Shown: positions 1 through 12,544 of the stretch, piece after piece
How positions within the stretch are numbered: the stretch's first letter is position 1
Layout: each line of letters starts with the position of its first letter
DNA from: Heterohyrax brucei
Lineage: Eukaryota > Chordata > Mammalia > Hyracoidea > Procaviidae
Reading direction: 5' to 3'
DNA length: 64,000 nucleotides
Assembly (NCBI GenBank): GCA_028571685.1
Contig: CM053141.1
Coordinates: 57,410,333-57,474,332, forward strand
Notes under the pieces: model-generated
The model's input: the letters and a program-made list of their open reading frames with translations, nothing else
Told to the model about the DNA's origin: nothing
The model's database searches: none
Made by a program: the position numbers and the translations under genes

Positions 1-66
1 AATTCTACTTTGTCTTTAGGGTCGCTATGAGTCAGAATTGACTCGATGGCACACAACAGAAACAAC
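1..66 (+). mobile_element. AfroSINE/RTE-type 3' end, cut by window start
   Basis: Carries the shared SINE/RTE tail gggtcgctatgagtcagaat then gactcgatggcacacaacag. Confidence 0.7.
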
Positions 67-817
67 TGGCAGGTCACTGAAGACATCAAGGAGAAATGTA
101 ATTCCTGCCTGGTGGAAACTTGTCTAGTGAGGAAACACAGACATACAAACAAATGTACCATGCTTTAAAAACTGTTATAAGGGAAACAGGTAGAGTATTG
201 TTATAATAGTGACATGACAAAGCAGCTGATATGATTCAAAAAATTGTTATAATGGAGACATGAACAAAAATTATTATAATAGAGAACAATACATGGGAAC
301 AGAAAGCTCACTTAAGTACAAATTGTTCAGAATTCCTGGGGGACAAACAATTTGCTCAGCCAGGATGGGCCTATGCAGACAAGATCTGATTCACTAATAT
401 GTTATCACCAATTTCCCCAGGTAGGAAAAGAGAAATACACAGAAGTTCAGATTTGTACTACCGTCTCTGATCAGATTAAGGAAAGCAAGAGCTACAGCTA
501 TTGCTCGAGTAAAACTGTGTTAATAAAGGTGAAGACAGTCATGAAGAACCCAGCTCTCTCCCCACTCACCGCGGTAAGAGAGACATCCCACACTAAACCA
601 TATAAGCAGCAGAAATTTCTCAGGAGGAAATACTTCATTTCTTTCAGCAAGAAATGACTCAGCCTTTTCAACAAATCGAGAGCTATTACTCATCTCTCTC
701 TTTAGAAGATTCAGGGACAGAAGGATAAGAAAAATTTGTGGAAACCCCCACCCCACCCTTCACACACACAATTTGATATGAAAACTGTGTGATACAGTTT
801 TTAAAAAAGTTGCAATC
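67..817. other. No gene or recognised repeat
   Basis: Short frames of 78-101 codons overlap here on both strands, but none shows a domain, signal or codon pattern I can support. A small internal echo (attgttataatggagacatg / attattataatagag) lies at 240-285. Confidence 0.5.
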
Positions 818-995
818 TAGTTAATTTCAATTCATGGTGACCACAGGTGTATCAGAGTAGAACTGTGTGTGTTAGGGTTTTCAATAACTGATTTTTCTAA
901 AATAAATTGCCAGCTCATTCTTTCAAGGCACCTACGGGTGGACTCGAACCTCCAACTTTTCCTTTAGCAGCTAAGCAAGTTAACTCATCCCAAAC
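818..995 (-). mobile_element. AfroSINE copy
   Basis: Reverse-orientation SINE: tcaattcatggtgacc...agagtagaactgtg...aggcacctacgggtggactcg...tttagcagctaagc. Confidence 0.8.
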
Positions 996-1109
996 TTTGC
1001 CTTATTAGCAGTCTATGTTTTCTTAATCCTAAAAAAGGAAACTCAGCAATACCACCAACTATTATAACAGAGGTGGGCTGATGTATTGGTTTGCATGGGC
1101 TACTGCCCG

Positions 1110-1285
1110 GCTTTCTATCACCTCCTTGTGTGGTGCAGCACAGCGGCTAAGTGCTATACCTGCTAACCAAAAGATCAGCAGTTCAAATCTATCAGGCACT
1201 CCTTGGAAACCCTATGAGGCAGTTCTACTCTGTCTATATGGTCGCTATAAGTCAGAATCAACTCGACAGCAGTGGGTTTGTTTTT
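1110..1285 (+). mobile_element. AfroSINE copy
   Basis: tRNA-like head (gcggctaagtgctat, ctgctaaccaaaagatcagc), body (cttggaaaccctatgaggc) and tail (gctataagtcagaatcaact). Confidence 0.88.
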
Positions 1286-1529
1286 TTTGCTTTTGTGTGA
1301 TGTAACCAAAATAACTGCAGGGATAACATGTTTGAGTTTGTCAGACTCAGCTGTATTTATGCAACACTTTAATTTGCTTTCCAGATGTTTTTACCTTCAA
1401 AATTGTGTAGTTAAAAGTATTAAACATCACTGACCTAATCCACTGCCTCTTGATGAGAAAATATGAAAATAGATACTCACATAAGTCTTGTTAGAATTTA
1501 TGTTATAGGATTCACTGGATGATTAGTTC

Positions 1530-1670
1530 CACAAGAGCTGAGACCCATATCTGTTTTACTCATTATTTTACAGTTGGAACTTAACACAGAGTCTAACAGG
1601 TGGTAGCTAGATTACAAATGAACAAATAGGTGGATGGATGATAAATGAATGAATGGTGAATAAATAAATC
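1530..1670 (+). mobile_element. L2-type 3' end with AATG-rich tail
   Basis: Shows catatctgttttactcatta, aacttaacacagagtctaac and a tail of degenerate (GAAT/GGAT) units. Confidence 0.5.
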
Positions 1671-2520
1671 TCTACTTCTGGAACCATTTAGAAATCTAAT
1701 ACTTATATACTTGAAATTGTCTTTAAAGGTGTTTTATTAAGGCAAGACATATTGGTGGTTAAATAGGTGATCTAGAAAAATCCCATGATTATCTGGTCAC
1801 TCTTGGAGCTCACTGAGGAGAAAAAATACTAGTAAACCTTAACTGTTACTACTTATTTAAAGTTTCTATCAGCACTTGGCTGGCTTGGCTATGAGCCTTC
1901 ATTTATATAAGATTCTGATAATCATTGCAATTGCTTTCTTAAGTAGGCAAAAAAGCTTGTGAAAATAATTAGTGTGCCTGGTCTGAAAGAGATTATGTTC
2001 AAATTATGTTCCTTATTTTAGCCTTGCCATTAACTGTCTAAATACTACAGTAATTTGGCCAGCTTTAAGCAATACTGAACCTTAAACTATAAATTATTTC
2101 ATTAATTTCTATAAAATACTTGTTATTTTCAGTTAATTATTCTTAAATGGCTTTAAAATGTTAATATATTTCCAAGTCTATATAAAACTACACCTTCAGA
2201 GGAGCTTCACAAACTTGATGTGGTCCTTACAATACCATCTGTAGGTCTGAGGATTGCTATAACCAGAAAACCTTGCAGACAGTCACACTGATGTAACAGA
2301 AGTCAGATAACTTCCCACCGGTTTCAAACTCAAGCCCGGACATGAATTTCTTGATTTCCTTTAGTAACTGGCTGCCAAAGAAAGGTAAGAACTTGAGCTT
2401 TGCAGAGAGTTATGTTTTGACAACTGATGGCCTTCCCAAATGCTCTTTTGTGTGGCTACTTGTCTCGGGAGGCTTTTGTGGTAATAATTAGTTCTAAACT
2501 GCCTATGCCTTACTTACCCC

Positions 2521-2975
2521 ATGAAAGTTGTCACAGAAACACTTGATGCTAAAAGATATATAATCCACACTATAGTAGAATTGATGCCTTTGAACTGTGG
2601 TGTTGGAAAGAATGTTGAGTGCACCACAGACCACCAAAAGAACAAACAGACCTGTTCTAGAATCAGGACAGCCAGAATAATGCTCCTTGGAAGCAAGAAC
2701 AGCAAGACTGTGTCTTACATACTTCGGACGTGTTGCCAGGAAGGATCGGTCCCTGGAGAACGACATCATATGTGGTAGAGTGGACGGTCAGCGAAAAAGA
2801 GGAAGACCCTCGACAAGATGGATTGACACAGTAGCCACAACAACAGACTTAAGCATAAAAACATTTGTGGACAGGGCGCAAGACTGGGCAGTGTTTCCTT
2901 CTGTTGTGCACAGTCACTAGGAGGGAGAACCGACTCAACAGCACCTAACAACATAGGAGTCACTACATCTACAAC
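2521..2975 (+). mobile_element. RTE LINE 3' end fragment
   Basis: Matches the last about 430 bases of the RTE copy at 60-63 kb (acctgttctagaatcagga..., gatggattgacacagtagcc) and ends in the SINE-like tail with caacagcacctaacaac. Confidence 0.85.
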
Positions 2976-4149
2976 AACAAAAATAGCCCCTAGATTGTGA
3001 ACTGGAATCGGGGCTGTAAACGTGGAAAGCAGAGTGAGGCAGAAAAGACCAGAGTCACAGCGCACCCCAACCAAACACTTGAGTCATCGGAAGGCTGCTG
3101 TCTTGGTCTGCACTCCCCCAAAAGTGGATCCTGAGACACAGATCTCCGTGCACGTAACCTAGTTACGAGGTAACTCCAGGAAATTGACAGGAAGAAGGAA
3201 AGTGAGACACAAGAATAAAAAAAGTTAATAAACGGTACAATTTCATGCCCGTTACCACCATAGGCAGTCCCACTGGGGACCTCTGAGAGAGACCACTTGT
3301 GTTATTCTAGGAAGCTGGGATACTTAGTCACCACCCAGCTATTTTCAGGGTCATTAGTTTTCCAGCATTTCCAGATTTTCTTGATTATGGGCTGAATGTA
3401 CTCCCATACTCAGGACGAAGAAATGATAACACATAAAACCCTCCAGGCGATGTTTGCAAGTGCACACCATTGGCATTCACAGTGGTAACTGCCAAAGCGA
3501 CGTGCCCACCAACAGTGTCTGTCTGCTACAGCCACTTTGGAGAGACTCGCTGGCCACTCTAGATACTGAGCTTGACTGTTTCCTGCTGCAAAAGCTTCAC
3601 TAAATGGCCAGCTCTCTCAGATGATAAAAGAATTAGGGATGCAGTATGTGTTACTTTATCATTAAGTTGACTACTTGTAGATAATACATTCGACTGTAAC
3701 AGAGTCTTCAGTGCTCTAATCCAGGCTTCAGACTGAACTGAGATTTGACATTCTGAAATTACACCCTGTGGATAACTTCAGCAAGCAGACCCTGTTTTAA
3801 ACTAGCAAGACACCAGTCTCACAGGTAAGTTCTATCGGTCACATACAATGACTTCTGTCTGAATTCAGATTCTCCTTTGGGCTCTGGTGGACAAACACAG
3901 ATTCGTGTTTGATATGTAGTTACATTTACTATCAGGAGTGAGTCAATTATGGGGATGATTTTAAGTCACAAACCCCACCCCATCCCACACACAGACACAT
4001 CGTTAGCCACTCTTCTCTTGGTTCTGGAGGGACTGAGAACTCCACACTGCAGTTAACATGAAGCTCCGAGAACCAGTGGTATAGCTTATAAGGCTCTCAC
4101 ACTGAAAACAAAGAAAATCTGAGTGCTGCCAACCTAAAATGTGACGTGG
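2976..4149. other. No gene recognised
   Basis: Unique-looking or very old repeat sequence between the RTE fragment and a MIR. I see no exon-like or RNA-like pattern. Confidence 0.45.
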
Positions 4150-4300
4150 ACGAGAGAGCACTGGACTCCGGAAATCAATGAAATATGAATTTCAATCCTT
4201 ACTCTGCCATTAGCTGAGCAATCTTGGCCGAGTTACTTTATCTCTATGGGCTTCCGTTTCTACACCTGCCAAATAAATGATGTAGAAGAGACAAAGTCTA
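4150..4300 (+). mobile_element. MIR-type SINE remnant
   Basis: Shows gagcactggactccggaaat, ctctgccattagctgagcaa and gagttactttatctctatgg, the order seen in MIR. Confidence 0.7.
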
Positions 4301-4744
4301 GGATTTCTAACAGCTCAAAAATCTTATGACTCTAGATTAAAAAATGCTTCTCAATTATTATGTAGTTAGATGAAGGCAAAGTTTAATGTTTCTCATTTCT
4401 GAGCAACTGACTTAACTGTGCTATTCAAGTTCCTTCCATTTCAAATGCCACATCATTTCCAAGCCACAGCCACAGATGGCTGCTGGGTATCAGTATCAGA
4501 GACCAAATGGAAGAAGCAAAGAACAAGTCAGCAACCACACAGTGCTCCTCATCCCAGTCTCAGTTTCACAGTTTGGCACCCCCCAACTTTTCTTACACTA
4601 GGGGAGCATACGGAAAACGTATGTCAGTAAAGTTATTTTTCTTTTCTAATAATATTTATTGGTATCTATGGAAACCAGAATAAGATGACAGGTCCTAAAC
4701 ATAGTGAGATCAAGCCTAAATGAGATGGCAAACCTTCTAATTAA

Positions 4745-5580
4745 CAGGCTGCTGTTCTTGTAATTAACTTGTGTTATGGAAAATTTCAAACATTTACAAA
4801 AGTCAGTACATCATGAACCCCTATGAACACATCATCCACCTTCAACAATTTCCAATTCGTGGCCAATCTTGTGGCATTTCTGCTCCATCCAGCTCCCTGA
4901 ACTTCAGATTATCAAGTCTCTTCATTATATCAAGTCACTTGTAAATATTTCAGCATGTCTCTAACAGTCAAGAACTCTTTTTAAAACCATACCCATAATG
5001 CTGTTACTGTAGCTTTTTAATTAGTATTTAAAATTAGTATTGTAGATTGTTAATTAGTATATAAAAAAGCTTTTTAATTAGTATTTTTTTAATTAACATT
5101 AATGCTTTAATACCAAAAAAAAAAAAACTGGTCGATGTTCAAATCTCCCAAATTGTCTCATTTTTCAAACAAATGACTTGTTCATATCAACATCCAAGTA
5201 AGGTCTGTATACTGAAATTTATTGATAGATTTCTTAAACCACTTTTAATCTGTAAGTTTTCCATCACGTGTTTTACTTATAATTTAGTTATTGAAAAGCT
5301 GGGCTGTTTCTCCTATAGAGTTTCCCAGAATTGGTTTTGATAATTGTTTATTCAAAGTGTCATTTAATGTGTTCCTCTGCTTGTTTCCTGTTAATTGGTA
5401 GTGATATCTAGAGACTTGATCAGGTTCAATTTTGGGGCAGTGTATGGTACATATTTAGCATCTAATGTTAGCAGCACATAATATCTGGTTGTCTCTCCTA
5501 TGTTGTTAGCAACCACTGACCATTGCCTGAATCTATTTGCCCTAGAGTTATTCTTGTTATTCTATTAGTTGTTTCTAGGC
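4745..5580. mobile_element. Ancient interspersed repeat, LINE-like
   Basis: Mammalian-wide phrases: cttcaacaatttccaattcg, gtaaatatttcagcatgtct, gttcaaatctcccaaattgt, gagacttgatcaggttcaat, ataatatctggttgtctctc. Family not assigned with certainty. Confidence 0.6.
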
Positions 5581-5589
5581 CTTTTCAGA

Positions 5590-5915
5590 TCCGTATCAGG
5601 TAACCAGGGTAACAGCATCAGGTAAGAAGTGAGTGAGAAGCCCCCACTTGTCTGACAGTGGAGGCAGGGAGGGTAGCAGTATCAGGCAAGGAGGGTAATA
5701 ACATCAGGCAAGGAGCTTAACAGCATCCGGTAAAGCAAGTAACAGTGTTAGCCGAGGAGGGTAATAACATCAGATAAGGAGGGAGTGAACAGCCCTCACT
5801 TGTCTGTCAGTGGAGGTTTGCTTGTTACTGGGATGCAGAAAGCTATGCCACTGGTATTTAGGTTCCAGGGGGGTCAAAAGGAGATGGTATTTAGGTACCA
5901 GCAGGGTCAAAAGGA
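5590..5915 (+). repeat. Irregular minisatellite, two unit types
   Basis: 5590-5780 repeats a unit like gggtaacagcatcaggtaag at least six times with variation, and contains a duplicated block (gcccccacttgtctgacagt and gccctcacttgtctgtcagt). 5850-5915 repeats ggtatttaggtnccag...gggtcaaaaggagatg twice in tandem. It abuts the 5'-truncated RTE. Confidence 0.85.
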
Positions 5916-7515
5916 GATGAAAGGAATACGCAGTCATTATACCAGAAATAACTAGTCTATATTCAGCCATTTAAAGAGGTAGCATATGATCAGGAACCAA
6001 TAATACTGACGGAAGAAGTCAAAGCTACATTGAAGGCATCAGCAAAAAACAAGGCTCCTGGCATTGATGGAATATCAGTTGAGATATTTCAACAAACAGA
6101 TGCAGCACTGGAAGTATTCACTCGTCTATGTTAAGAAATCTGCAGGTGAGCTACCTGGCCAACTGACTGGCAGAGATCCACATTTATGCCCATTCCAAAG
6201 AAAGGTGATCCAACCAAATGTGGAAATTACCGAACAATATCACTGATACCACATGCAAGTAAAATTCTGCTCAAGATCATTCAGAATCTACAACAACAAT
6301 ATATTGAAAAGGAACTGCCAGAAATTCAAGCTGGGTTCAGAAGATGACATAGAACCAGGAATATCATCGCTGATGTCAGATGGATCTTGGCTGAAAGCAA
6401 AGAATACAGCAAGAAGTTTACTTGTGTTTCATTGACTATGCAAAAGCATTCGACTGTATGGATCATAGCAAATCATGGCTAACGTTGCAGAGAATGGAAT
6501 TCCAGTACACCTAATTGTGTTCTTAAGAAATCTGTATATGAATCAAGAGGCAGTCGTGTGAACAAAGCAAGGCAACACTGCGTGGTTTAAAGTCAGGAAA
6601 GGCGTGCATCAGGGTTGTATCCTTTCACCATATCTTTTTAATCTGTATGCCAAGCAAGTAATCGGAGACACTGGATAATACAAAGAAGAATGAGGCATCA
6701 GGATTGGAGCATGACTCATTAACAACCTGCTATATGCAGAAAACACCACCTTATTTGCTGGAAATGAAGAAGATTTGAGACACTTAGTGATGAAGATCAA
6801 GGACCACAGCCCTTCAGTATGGATTGCAGCTCAAGGTCAGGAAAACAAAAGTCCTCACAACTGGACCAATAAGCAACATTGTTATAAATGGAGAAAGGAT
6901 TGAGGTTGTCAACGATTTCATTTCACTTGGGTCTGTAATCAACAGCCTTGGAAGCAGCAGCCAAGAAATCTAGAGACGCATTGCACTGGGAAAATCTGCT
7001 GTAAAGGACCTCTTCAAAGTAGTCAAAAGTAAGGGTGTCACGTTGAAGACAAAAATGCGCCTGACCCAAGCCATGGTATTTTCAATTGCATCATATGCAT
7101 GTGAAAGCTGGACCATGAACAAAGAAGACAGAAGAAGAATTCATGCCTTTGAATGGTGGTTGTGGAGAAGAATGTTGAATGTATGATGGACTGCCAAAAG
7201 AACCAACAGACCTGTTCTGGAAGAAGTAGAACCAGAGTATTCCTTGGAAGTAAAGATGGCAAGACTGCGTCTCACATATTCTGGACATGTTGTTAGGAAT
7301 TATCAGTCCCTGGAGAAGGACATCGTGCTTGGTAGAGTGGAGGGTCAGTGAAAAAGAGGAGGACCCTTGACAAGAAGGAGTGACACGGTGGCCACAACAA
7401 TAGGCTTACGGGTAAAAATGATTGTGGACATAGTGCAAGACTGGACAGTGTTTCTTTCTGTTGTTTATAGGGTTGCTATGAGTCAGAACCAACTCAATGG
7501 CACCTAACAACAACA
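5915..7515 (+). mobile_element. RTE-type LINE, 5'-truncated, reverse transcriptase half and 3' end
   Basis: The sequence runs parallel to 61540-63060. It contains the RT part (KGVHQGCILSPYLFNLYAKQ at 6600-6660; AGNEEDLRH near 6765) and the endings NKEDRRR and FEWWLWRRM before the AAC-rich end. Frames are interrupted repeatedly. Confidence 0.88.
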
Positions 7516-8355
7516 AGACAGACCTTTTCAGTAACTCAGCAGCTGTTGAAGAAATTTATTGTTTTGTTTGTTTTTAAGAGGAATACATCGTGAGCACACA
7601 TTGACGCTTCCAATTTGAAGTCATCTAAAGGATTTTTCTTTAATTTCATTCTTATATTCATAACTCCTTTCTGCCATGTTGAAATCTCAGTTCTCAGTGA
7701 AAGAATAATTATTCCTTTGATTACATAATACATGTGTCATGGTCTCAGCTGGCAAGATCAACACTGCCACATATTCTGATTAGTATTATTAGTAAAAAGA
7801 GTTTCAGAATTTATTGAGTGGGAGAGGTTTGTTTGACAAGGGGGTTTCCTTTAAGACATATTCCACTAAAAGATGTGAAGAGAGTTCTGTATTTTAGTCA
7901 TCTGAAATGTTTCTTCTTTGTATGGTTATGACACCGATTCAAACGACTCAACACCTAAGTTCATTTGTTTCATGCTGCTTTCAGTGTTTAGGGACTAGTT
8001 TTAAAAATAATTTTGTTTTACAATTATGTAGAACATTCATATAGTTCCAGAGTTAAATCTACAAAACAAGAAGTACTCAAAGAACTCTGTCTTTCATTCT
8101 AGTCTTATCTTTTCCTTCTCCAACAGGTTATTTTTATTTTTCATTAACATTTGTTAATCTATCCATGAGTGTTATATCTCTCATTTATATCATATTATTT
8201 TGATCAGTATTTTGTAGTTTTCAACATGTTTTGTTCAGTTCACACCTAAAAGTTTTAAAATGCATTTTTCAGTGATTATACATAGCATTTTATTTTTGAC
8301 ATATGTGTCTACATGCTCATTGCTAGTATGTAGATTACACTTGATTTTTGTATGT

Positions 8356-8774
8356 TGTCTTAGTTGTCTAGTGCTGCTATAACAAGAAATATCACAGCTG
8401 GATGGCTTTAACAAACTGAAATTTACTTTCTTGCTCTAGGAGTCTGAATGTCCAAGCTCAGGGTGCTAGCTCTACAGGAAGACTTTTTCTCTCTGTTAGC
8501 GCTCAAGGAAAAGCCTTGTCTTTTTGAATCTCTGTTCTTCAACGATCTTCATGTGGCTTGGCTTCTGTATTCCCCCATCTCTGCTTCCTCATTTCTTCAA
8601 TCCCTAAGTCTGCTCTTTTCATATCTCAAAAGAGATTGACTTAAAAACACACCTTACACTAACACTGCCTCACTAACATAACAGAAATCCATTGTCAAAT
8701 GGGATTATAACCACAGGTATAAGAGTCAGAAATTATGATACACATTTGGGGGGGATACAATTCAATCCATAATT
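8356..8774 (-). mobile_element. Fossil MaLR solo LTR
   Basis: Fossil. Begins tgtcttagttgtctagtgct on the plus strand and ends ggggatacaattcaatccat, the two ends of the LTR family seen elsewhere in this window. Confidence 0.82.
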
Positions 8775-8864
8775 ATCTAGTCTTCTACAGCCTTGCTGCA
8801 CTCAACTTAACACATGCTGTACGATTTCAGTGCTTTTCAAATTGTTGATGCTTGTATTATGGAC

Positions 8865-9340
8865 CAGAAAATGTCTGTCTTGATATATGCTCCTTGAGCA
8901 CCTGAAAAGAATGCATATTCTGCTGTTGGTTGATTGTGTTGTTAAGTTCTTCAACATCTTTACTGCTTTTCTGTCTGCTGTTTTATCAGTTGTTCAGTGT
9001 AGGTTGTTGAAGGTTCGGCTGTAATTGTGGATATGTCTATTTTGCTTTTCAGTTCTATCAGTTTGCGCTTCACATATTTTGCAGCTCCACTGTCTGGTAC
9101 ATACACATTTGGAATTGCAATGTCTTCTTGCTGGATTTATCTTTTATTATTATATCATGATCCTCTGTCTCTGGTGATTTTCTTTGCTCTTAAGTCTGCT
9201 TTGTTCAATATCACTATAGCCACTTAACATCACTACTTCTTCCTTTGATTTATGTGTATGCATTTTTCTATCTTTTTACTTTCCATCTGCCTATATCATC
9301 ATGTCTAAAGTGAATTTCTTGTAGACAGCATATAGTTGAT
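8865..9340 (-). mobile_element. Ancient L1 ORF2 endonuclease-region remnant
   Basis: Reverse-strand old L1: aatgcatattctgctgttgg, gttcttcaacatctttactg, aagtgaatttcttgtagaca. This parallels the endonuclease part of the young L1 near 24,050-24,530. Confidence 0.75.
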
Positions 9341-9590
9341 TGTGGTAGGACAAGTAATGGACTTCCAAAGACGTCCGTGTCCTAATCCCCGTAACCTGTG
9401 AATGTGTTACCTTACATGGCAATGGGACTCAGCAAATGTGATTAAATTAATTGTCTTAAGAAAGGTGGACCCAATTTAATCATGAAGGCCCTTCTAAGAC
9501 AGAAGCAGAGAAACTGATGTGACAGTGCAAGCAGAGAAAACAAAAGAAGATATGATGATAGAAACAAAGAATTGAATGATATGCTTTGAA
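9340..9590 (+). mobile_element. Fossil MLT1-type LTR fragment
   Basis: Fossil. Shows gtcctaatccccgtaacctg, gaatgtgttaccttacatgg and gcaaatgtgattaaattaat, known MLT1-type phrases. Confidence 0.6.
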
Positions 9591-10253
9591 GGTGGAGGAA
9601 GAGACCATATGCTAAGGAATGTAGGCAGCCTTTAGAAGCTGGGAAGGGCAAATACGTAAAAGAAAAAAATTTGCCCTCAAACTATTCTATCTTCACGTTC
9701 AAATGGAGTATCACACAAGCAGAACTGACCAGACCAAAGAACCACAAAAACTCAGCAGTGATCCTGGCTGGAGGCAAGACCAGGATGAAGGACACCATGG
9801 CTGCCGGGGGAAACAGTTAGCAAGGGGTCTCAAATCCAGAGAACCAGAAGAGAAGCCGGAGTTTACCATCAAAGTTGTCAGGGGCAACCTAACAGTTTAC
9901 AAGCTCTGGACAATGTAAGAAATAGGATTTAAAAGCCCCAAAAGATCGCTACTTTAGACATAATATTGCAAGAGGGGACCCTGGGTCAGGGACTTTCTGT
10001 CCCCTGGTCCCTGTCTCCTGTTGTTGTGTTGTTGCAATAGCTATGGCCAAAAGAATGTTTTAATCAAAACAAACTATTGTAACAAATCATTCTAACATTT
10101 CAAAGGCTCAGTATAATAGAAGTTTATTTTTTGTACTGCTAACTGTTCAATGAACCACTCATGGAGCAGCCATCTTCACAGTGACTCCGGAGCCCAGGTT
10201 CCTTCTGTCTCACGGCCTGTCCACTTCTAGATCCTTAGAACTTTATGTAGGGG
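9591..10253. other. No gene recognised; old repeat-like sequence
   Basis: 9700-10000 continues from the MLT1-type fragment without recognisable coding signal. 10080-10250 resembles a mammalian-wide repeat (tcggagcccaggttcc-like phrase) that I cannot assign. Confidence 0.4.
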
Positions 10254-10425
10254 ACCAAACCAAATCAACCCCATGTCGTCAAGGCAATTCCAACTCATAG
10301 TGGCCCTATAACACAGTACTATAATAGTGCTCTGTAGAGTTTCCAAAGACTGCCTGGCAGATTTGAACTGTTGCCGTTTTGATTAATAGATGTAGCACTT
10401 AACCACTGTGCCACCAGCATTGTCA
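10254..10425 (-). mobile_element. AfroSINE copy
   Basis: Reverse-orientation SINE from caattccaactcatagtggc to cacttaaccactgtgccacc. A tail fragment of another copy in plus orientation abuts it. Confidence 0.85.
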
Positions 10426-10429
10426 TTAG

Positions 10430-10495
10430 GTCAGCAGTTCTACTCTGTCCTATAGAGTCATTATGAGTCAGAATTAACTCGACAGGAATGGGTTA
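10430..10495 (+). mobile_element. AfroSINE 3' fragment
   Basis: Contains cagttctactctgtcctata and tatgagtcagaattaactcg. It is a tail-only fragment directly beside the minus-strand copy. Confidence 0.75.
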
Positions 10496-10699
10496 TCTAG
10501 GGGGTAGACAATGCCAAAACAGACCACGGAGGATAAAGCAGGAAGTTCTATAGGCCATAGATCATGGCCCTGTCTAACTGTAAGAGATTTAGAAATTTAT
10601 AATCTGGCCACAGAAAATCTGACCAAAGGCATCTAAAATTAAGCCTCTTTATTTTCCCCTGTCCCTTTTATGTAACTACCACTTGTTACCATAGATATT

Positions 10700-10915
10700 A
10701 AGAGGAGTCCTGATGGTACGGTTGTTAAGCACTCACTTGCCAACTGAAAGGTTGATGGTTCAAACCCACCACCTGCTCTACAGGAGACAGATGTGGCAAT
10801 CTGTCTCCTAAAGATTACAGCCTTGGAAACTCTATGGAGTAGTTGTACTCTGTCCTACAGAGTTTCTAGGAGTAGGAGTCAACTGGATGGCAACAGGTCT
10901 GGTTTGGGGGTTTGT
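10700..10915 (+). mobile_element. AfroSINE copy (long form with extra middle block)
   Basis: Head ggagtcctgatggtacggtt, extra block (gagacagatgtggcaatctg...aagattacagccttgg) and tail gagtcaactggatggcaac. Confidence 0.88.
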
Positions 10916-11832
10916 TTGGATTTTGATTTTACCATGGATAACATGGTTATCCCATAAAACAAGCAAATATTAAGTCTGCATCTCCTGAGCAAATGTCATT
11001 CTTCCTTTCACATCTGACAGGCAGGAGAAATTGGGGGCACATAGAAGTCACAATAGGTATATTTTGTTGATTCCTCACATTTTCTTGGTTGCACTCCTAA
11101 AAGAAAGATGGCCCTAAGAAGGAATAGGAAAATAAAGGAATTAACAGGCCTGCAGTACCCACAAGGTGCCGGATATTTGTGTAATGTTGGTTCTTTATTA
11201 CATGAATCTAATTTAATTTCATTACATTAACATAAAATCGGTATATGGGGCATCTTAGAGAGTATCTTGCCTCAGATTTTCTAGAAAACGGAGCCTGGGA
11301 AAAAGATGAAATGTTGTTTGGGGAGGTACAGACCAAGGGTGAGGAAAAGGTGGAGAAAGGCAAGACAAAGTGGAAGCAAGGAAAAGTGATCGTCACTCAG
11401 CAAGCAGGTCCACCTGGCATGCAGGACATCTCAGGACGCGATACAAGCAGAAACCAGGCCTCAAGCAGTCCTTGGTACAAAGGGAAGCCGGGGAATTCTT
11501 CTGCATTGTTTCTCCTTTCTCCTCTTCCCGTTTGTGAAAGTTTCCCCCAATGGGGAGTTGACTCCCCTGTACTTCTGGCTACATCATCTGCCCCTGATAG
11601 CATAAATGGAGTGGGTTTCACCCAAGTCCACAAGTGACAGGAGAAGCAATTAATCCTGGGTAAGCAACTTTGGCCAGCGCTCAAGACAAGTAACATAAAG
11701 TGAATCTGAGCAGGGTTGACTGGGCAGAGCTGGTAGCTGAAGCCAAATGAGTAGCTGAGGGCCCAGGAAGCAAGCAAGCAGTGCTGGTAGAAGCCAGGAA
11801 GATGCATACAATCAGTACCTGATAAAGTAATC
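10916..11832. other. No gene recognised
   Basis: Two overlapping frames on opposite strands (130 and 136 codons, 11245-11807) have no family resemblance. Overlapping antisense frames of this size are expected by chance. Confidence 0.45.
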
Positions 11833-12035
11833 CCAATGGCTCGGTAGGTAGATTGTTTGGCTGCTAATCAAAAGATCAGCAGTTCAAACCTACTCAGTGG
11901 TCCCATGGAAGAAAAGATCTAGTGATCCACTCCCACAAAGATTTACATCCTAAGAAACCCTAAGGGTAGTTCTACTGTGTCCTATAGGATAGCTATGAGT
12001 CAGAATCAACTTGACATCACACAAGAACAACACAG
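11833..12035 (+). mobile_element. AfroSINE copy
   Basis: Shows tggctgctaatcaaaagatc, gatctagtgatccactccc and tagctatgagtcagaatcaa. Confidence 0.87.
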
Positions 12036-12069
12036 AGAAATTCAGTAATATATACATATAAAAAAAAAA

Positions 12070-12272
12070 ACTAAACCTATTGCCATTGAGTCAATTCCAA
12101 TTCAGAGTGACCATATAGCACAGTAGAACTGCCCCATAGTGTTTTTAAGGCAATAATCTTTACAGAGACAGACTATCACATTTTTTTCCCCATGGAGGGG
12201 CCATAGGGAACAGCCTACATTTTGGTTAGCAGTCAATCACTCAGCTACTGCACCACTGGATTCCTTAACGTG
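12070..12272 (-). mobile_element. AfroSINE copy
   Basis: Reverse orientation, from ctattgccattgagtcaatt to cactcagctactgcaccact. Confidence 0.85.
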
Positions 12273-12281
12273 CCCGTATAA

Positions 12282-12450
12282 ACCAAAACCAAACCCACTG
12301 CCGTAAAGTCATTTCTGACTCATAGCAACCCTATACCTCAGAGCAAAACTGCCCCCATAGAGCTTTCAAGGAGCGCCTGGTGGATTTGAACTGCTGATTT
12401 GGTTAGCAGATGTAGCACTTCACCCACAGCACCACCAGGGTTTCCAATGT
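12282..12450 (-). mobile_element. AfroSINE copy
   Basis: Reverse orientation, starting aaccaaaaccaaacccactg and ending caccaccagggtttcc. It is adjacent to the previous copy. Confidence 0.9.
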
Positions 12451-12544
12451 GTCTACATAGTTAGTAACAAATTCAGCCTATAACCAAGATCTACCTGACT
12501 ATCAGAATCATGAGCTTTCTTAATATCTGTGTAGCCAGGGGTAA

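Noticed and set aside
5590-5800. Regularly spaced repeats that could suggest a CRISPR-like array.
   Set aside because: Units are imperfect, spacers are not constant, and the genome is mammalian; it is a minisatellite.
11245-11807. Overlapping frames of 130 (plus) and 136 (minus) codons.
   Set aside because: No domain, no splice context, and mutually antisense; most likely chance.
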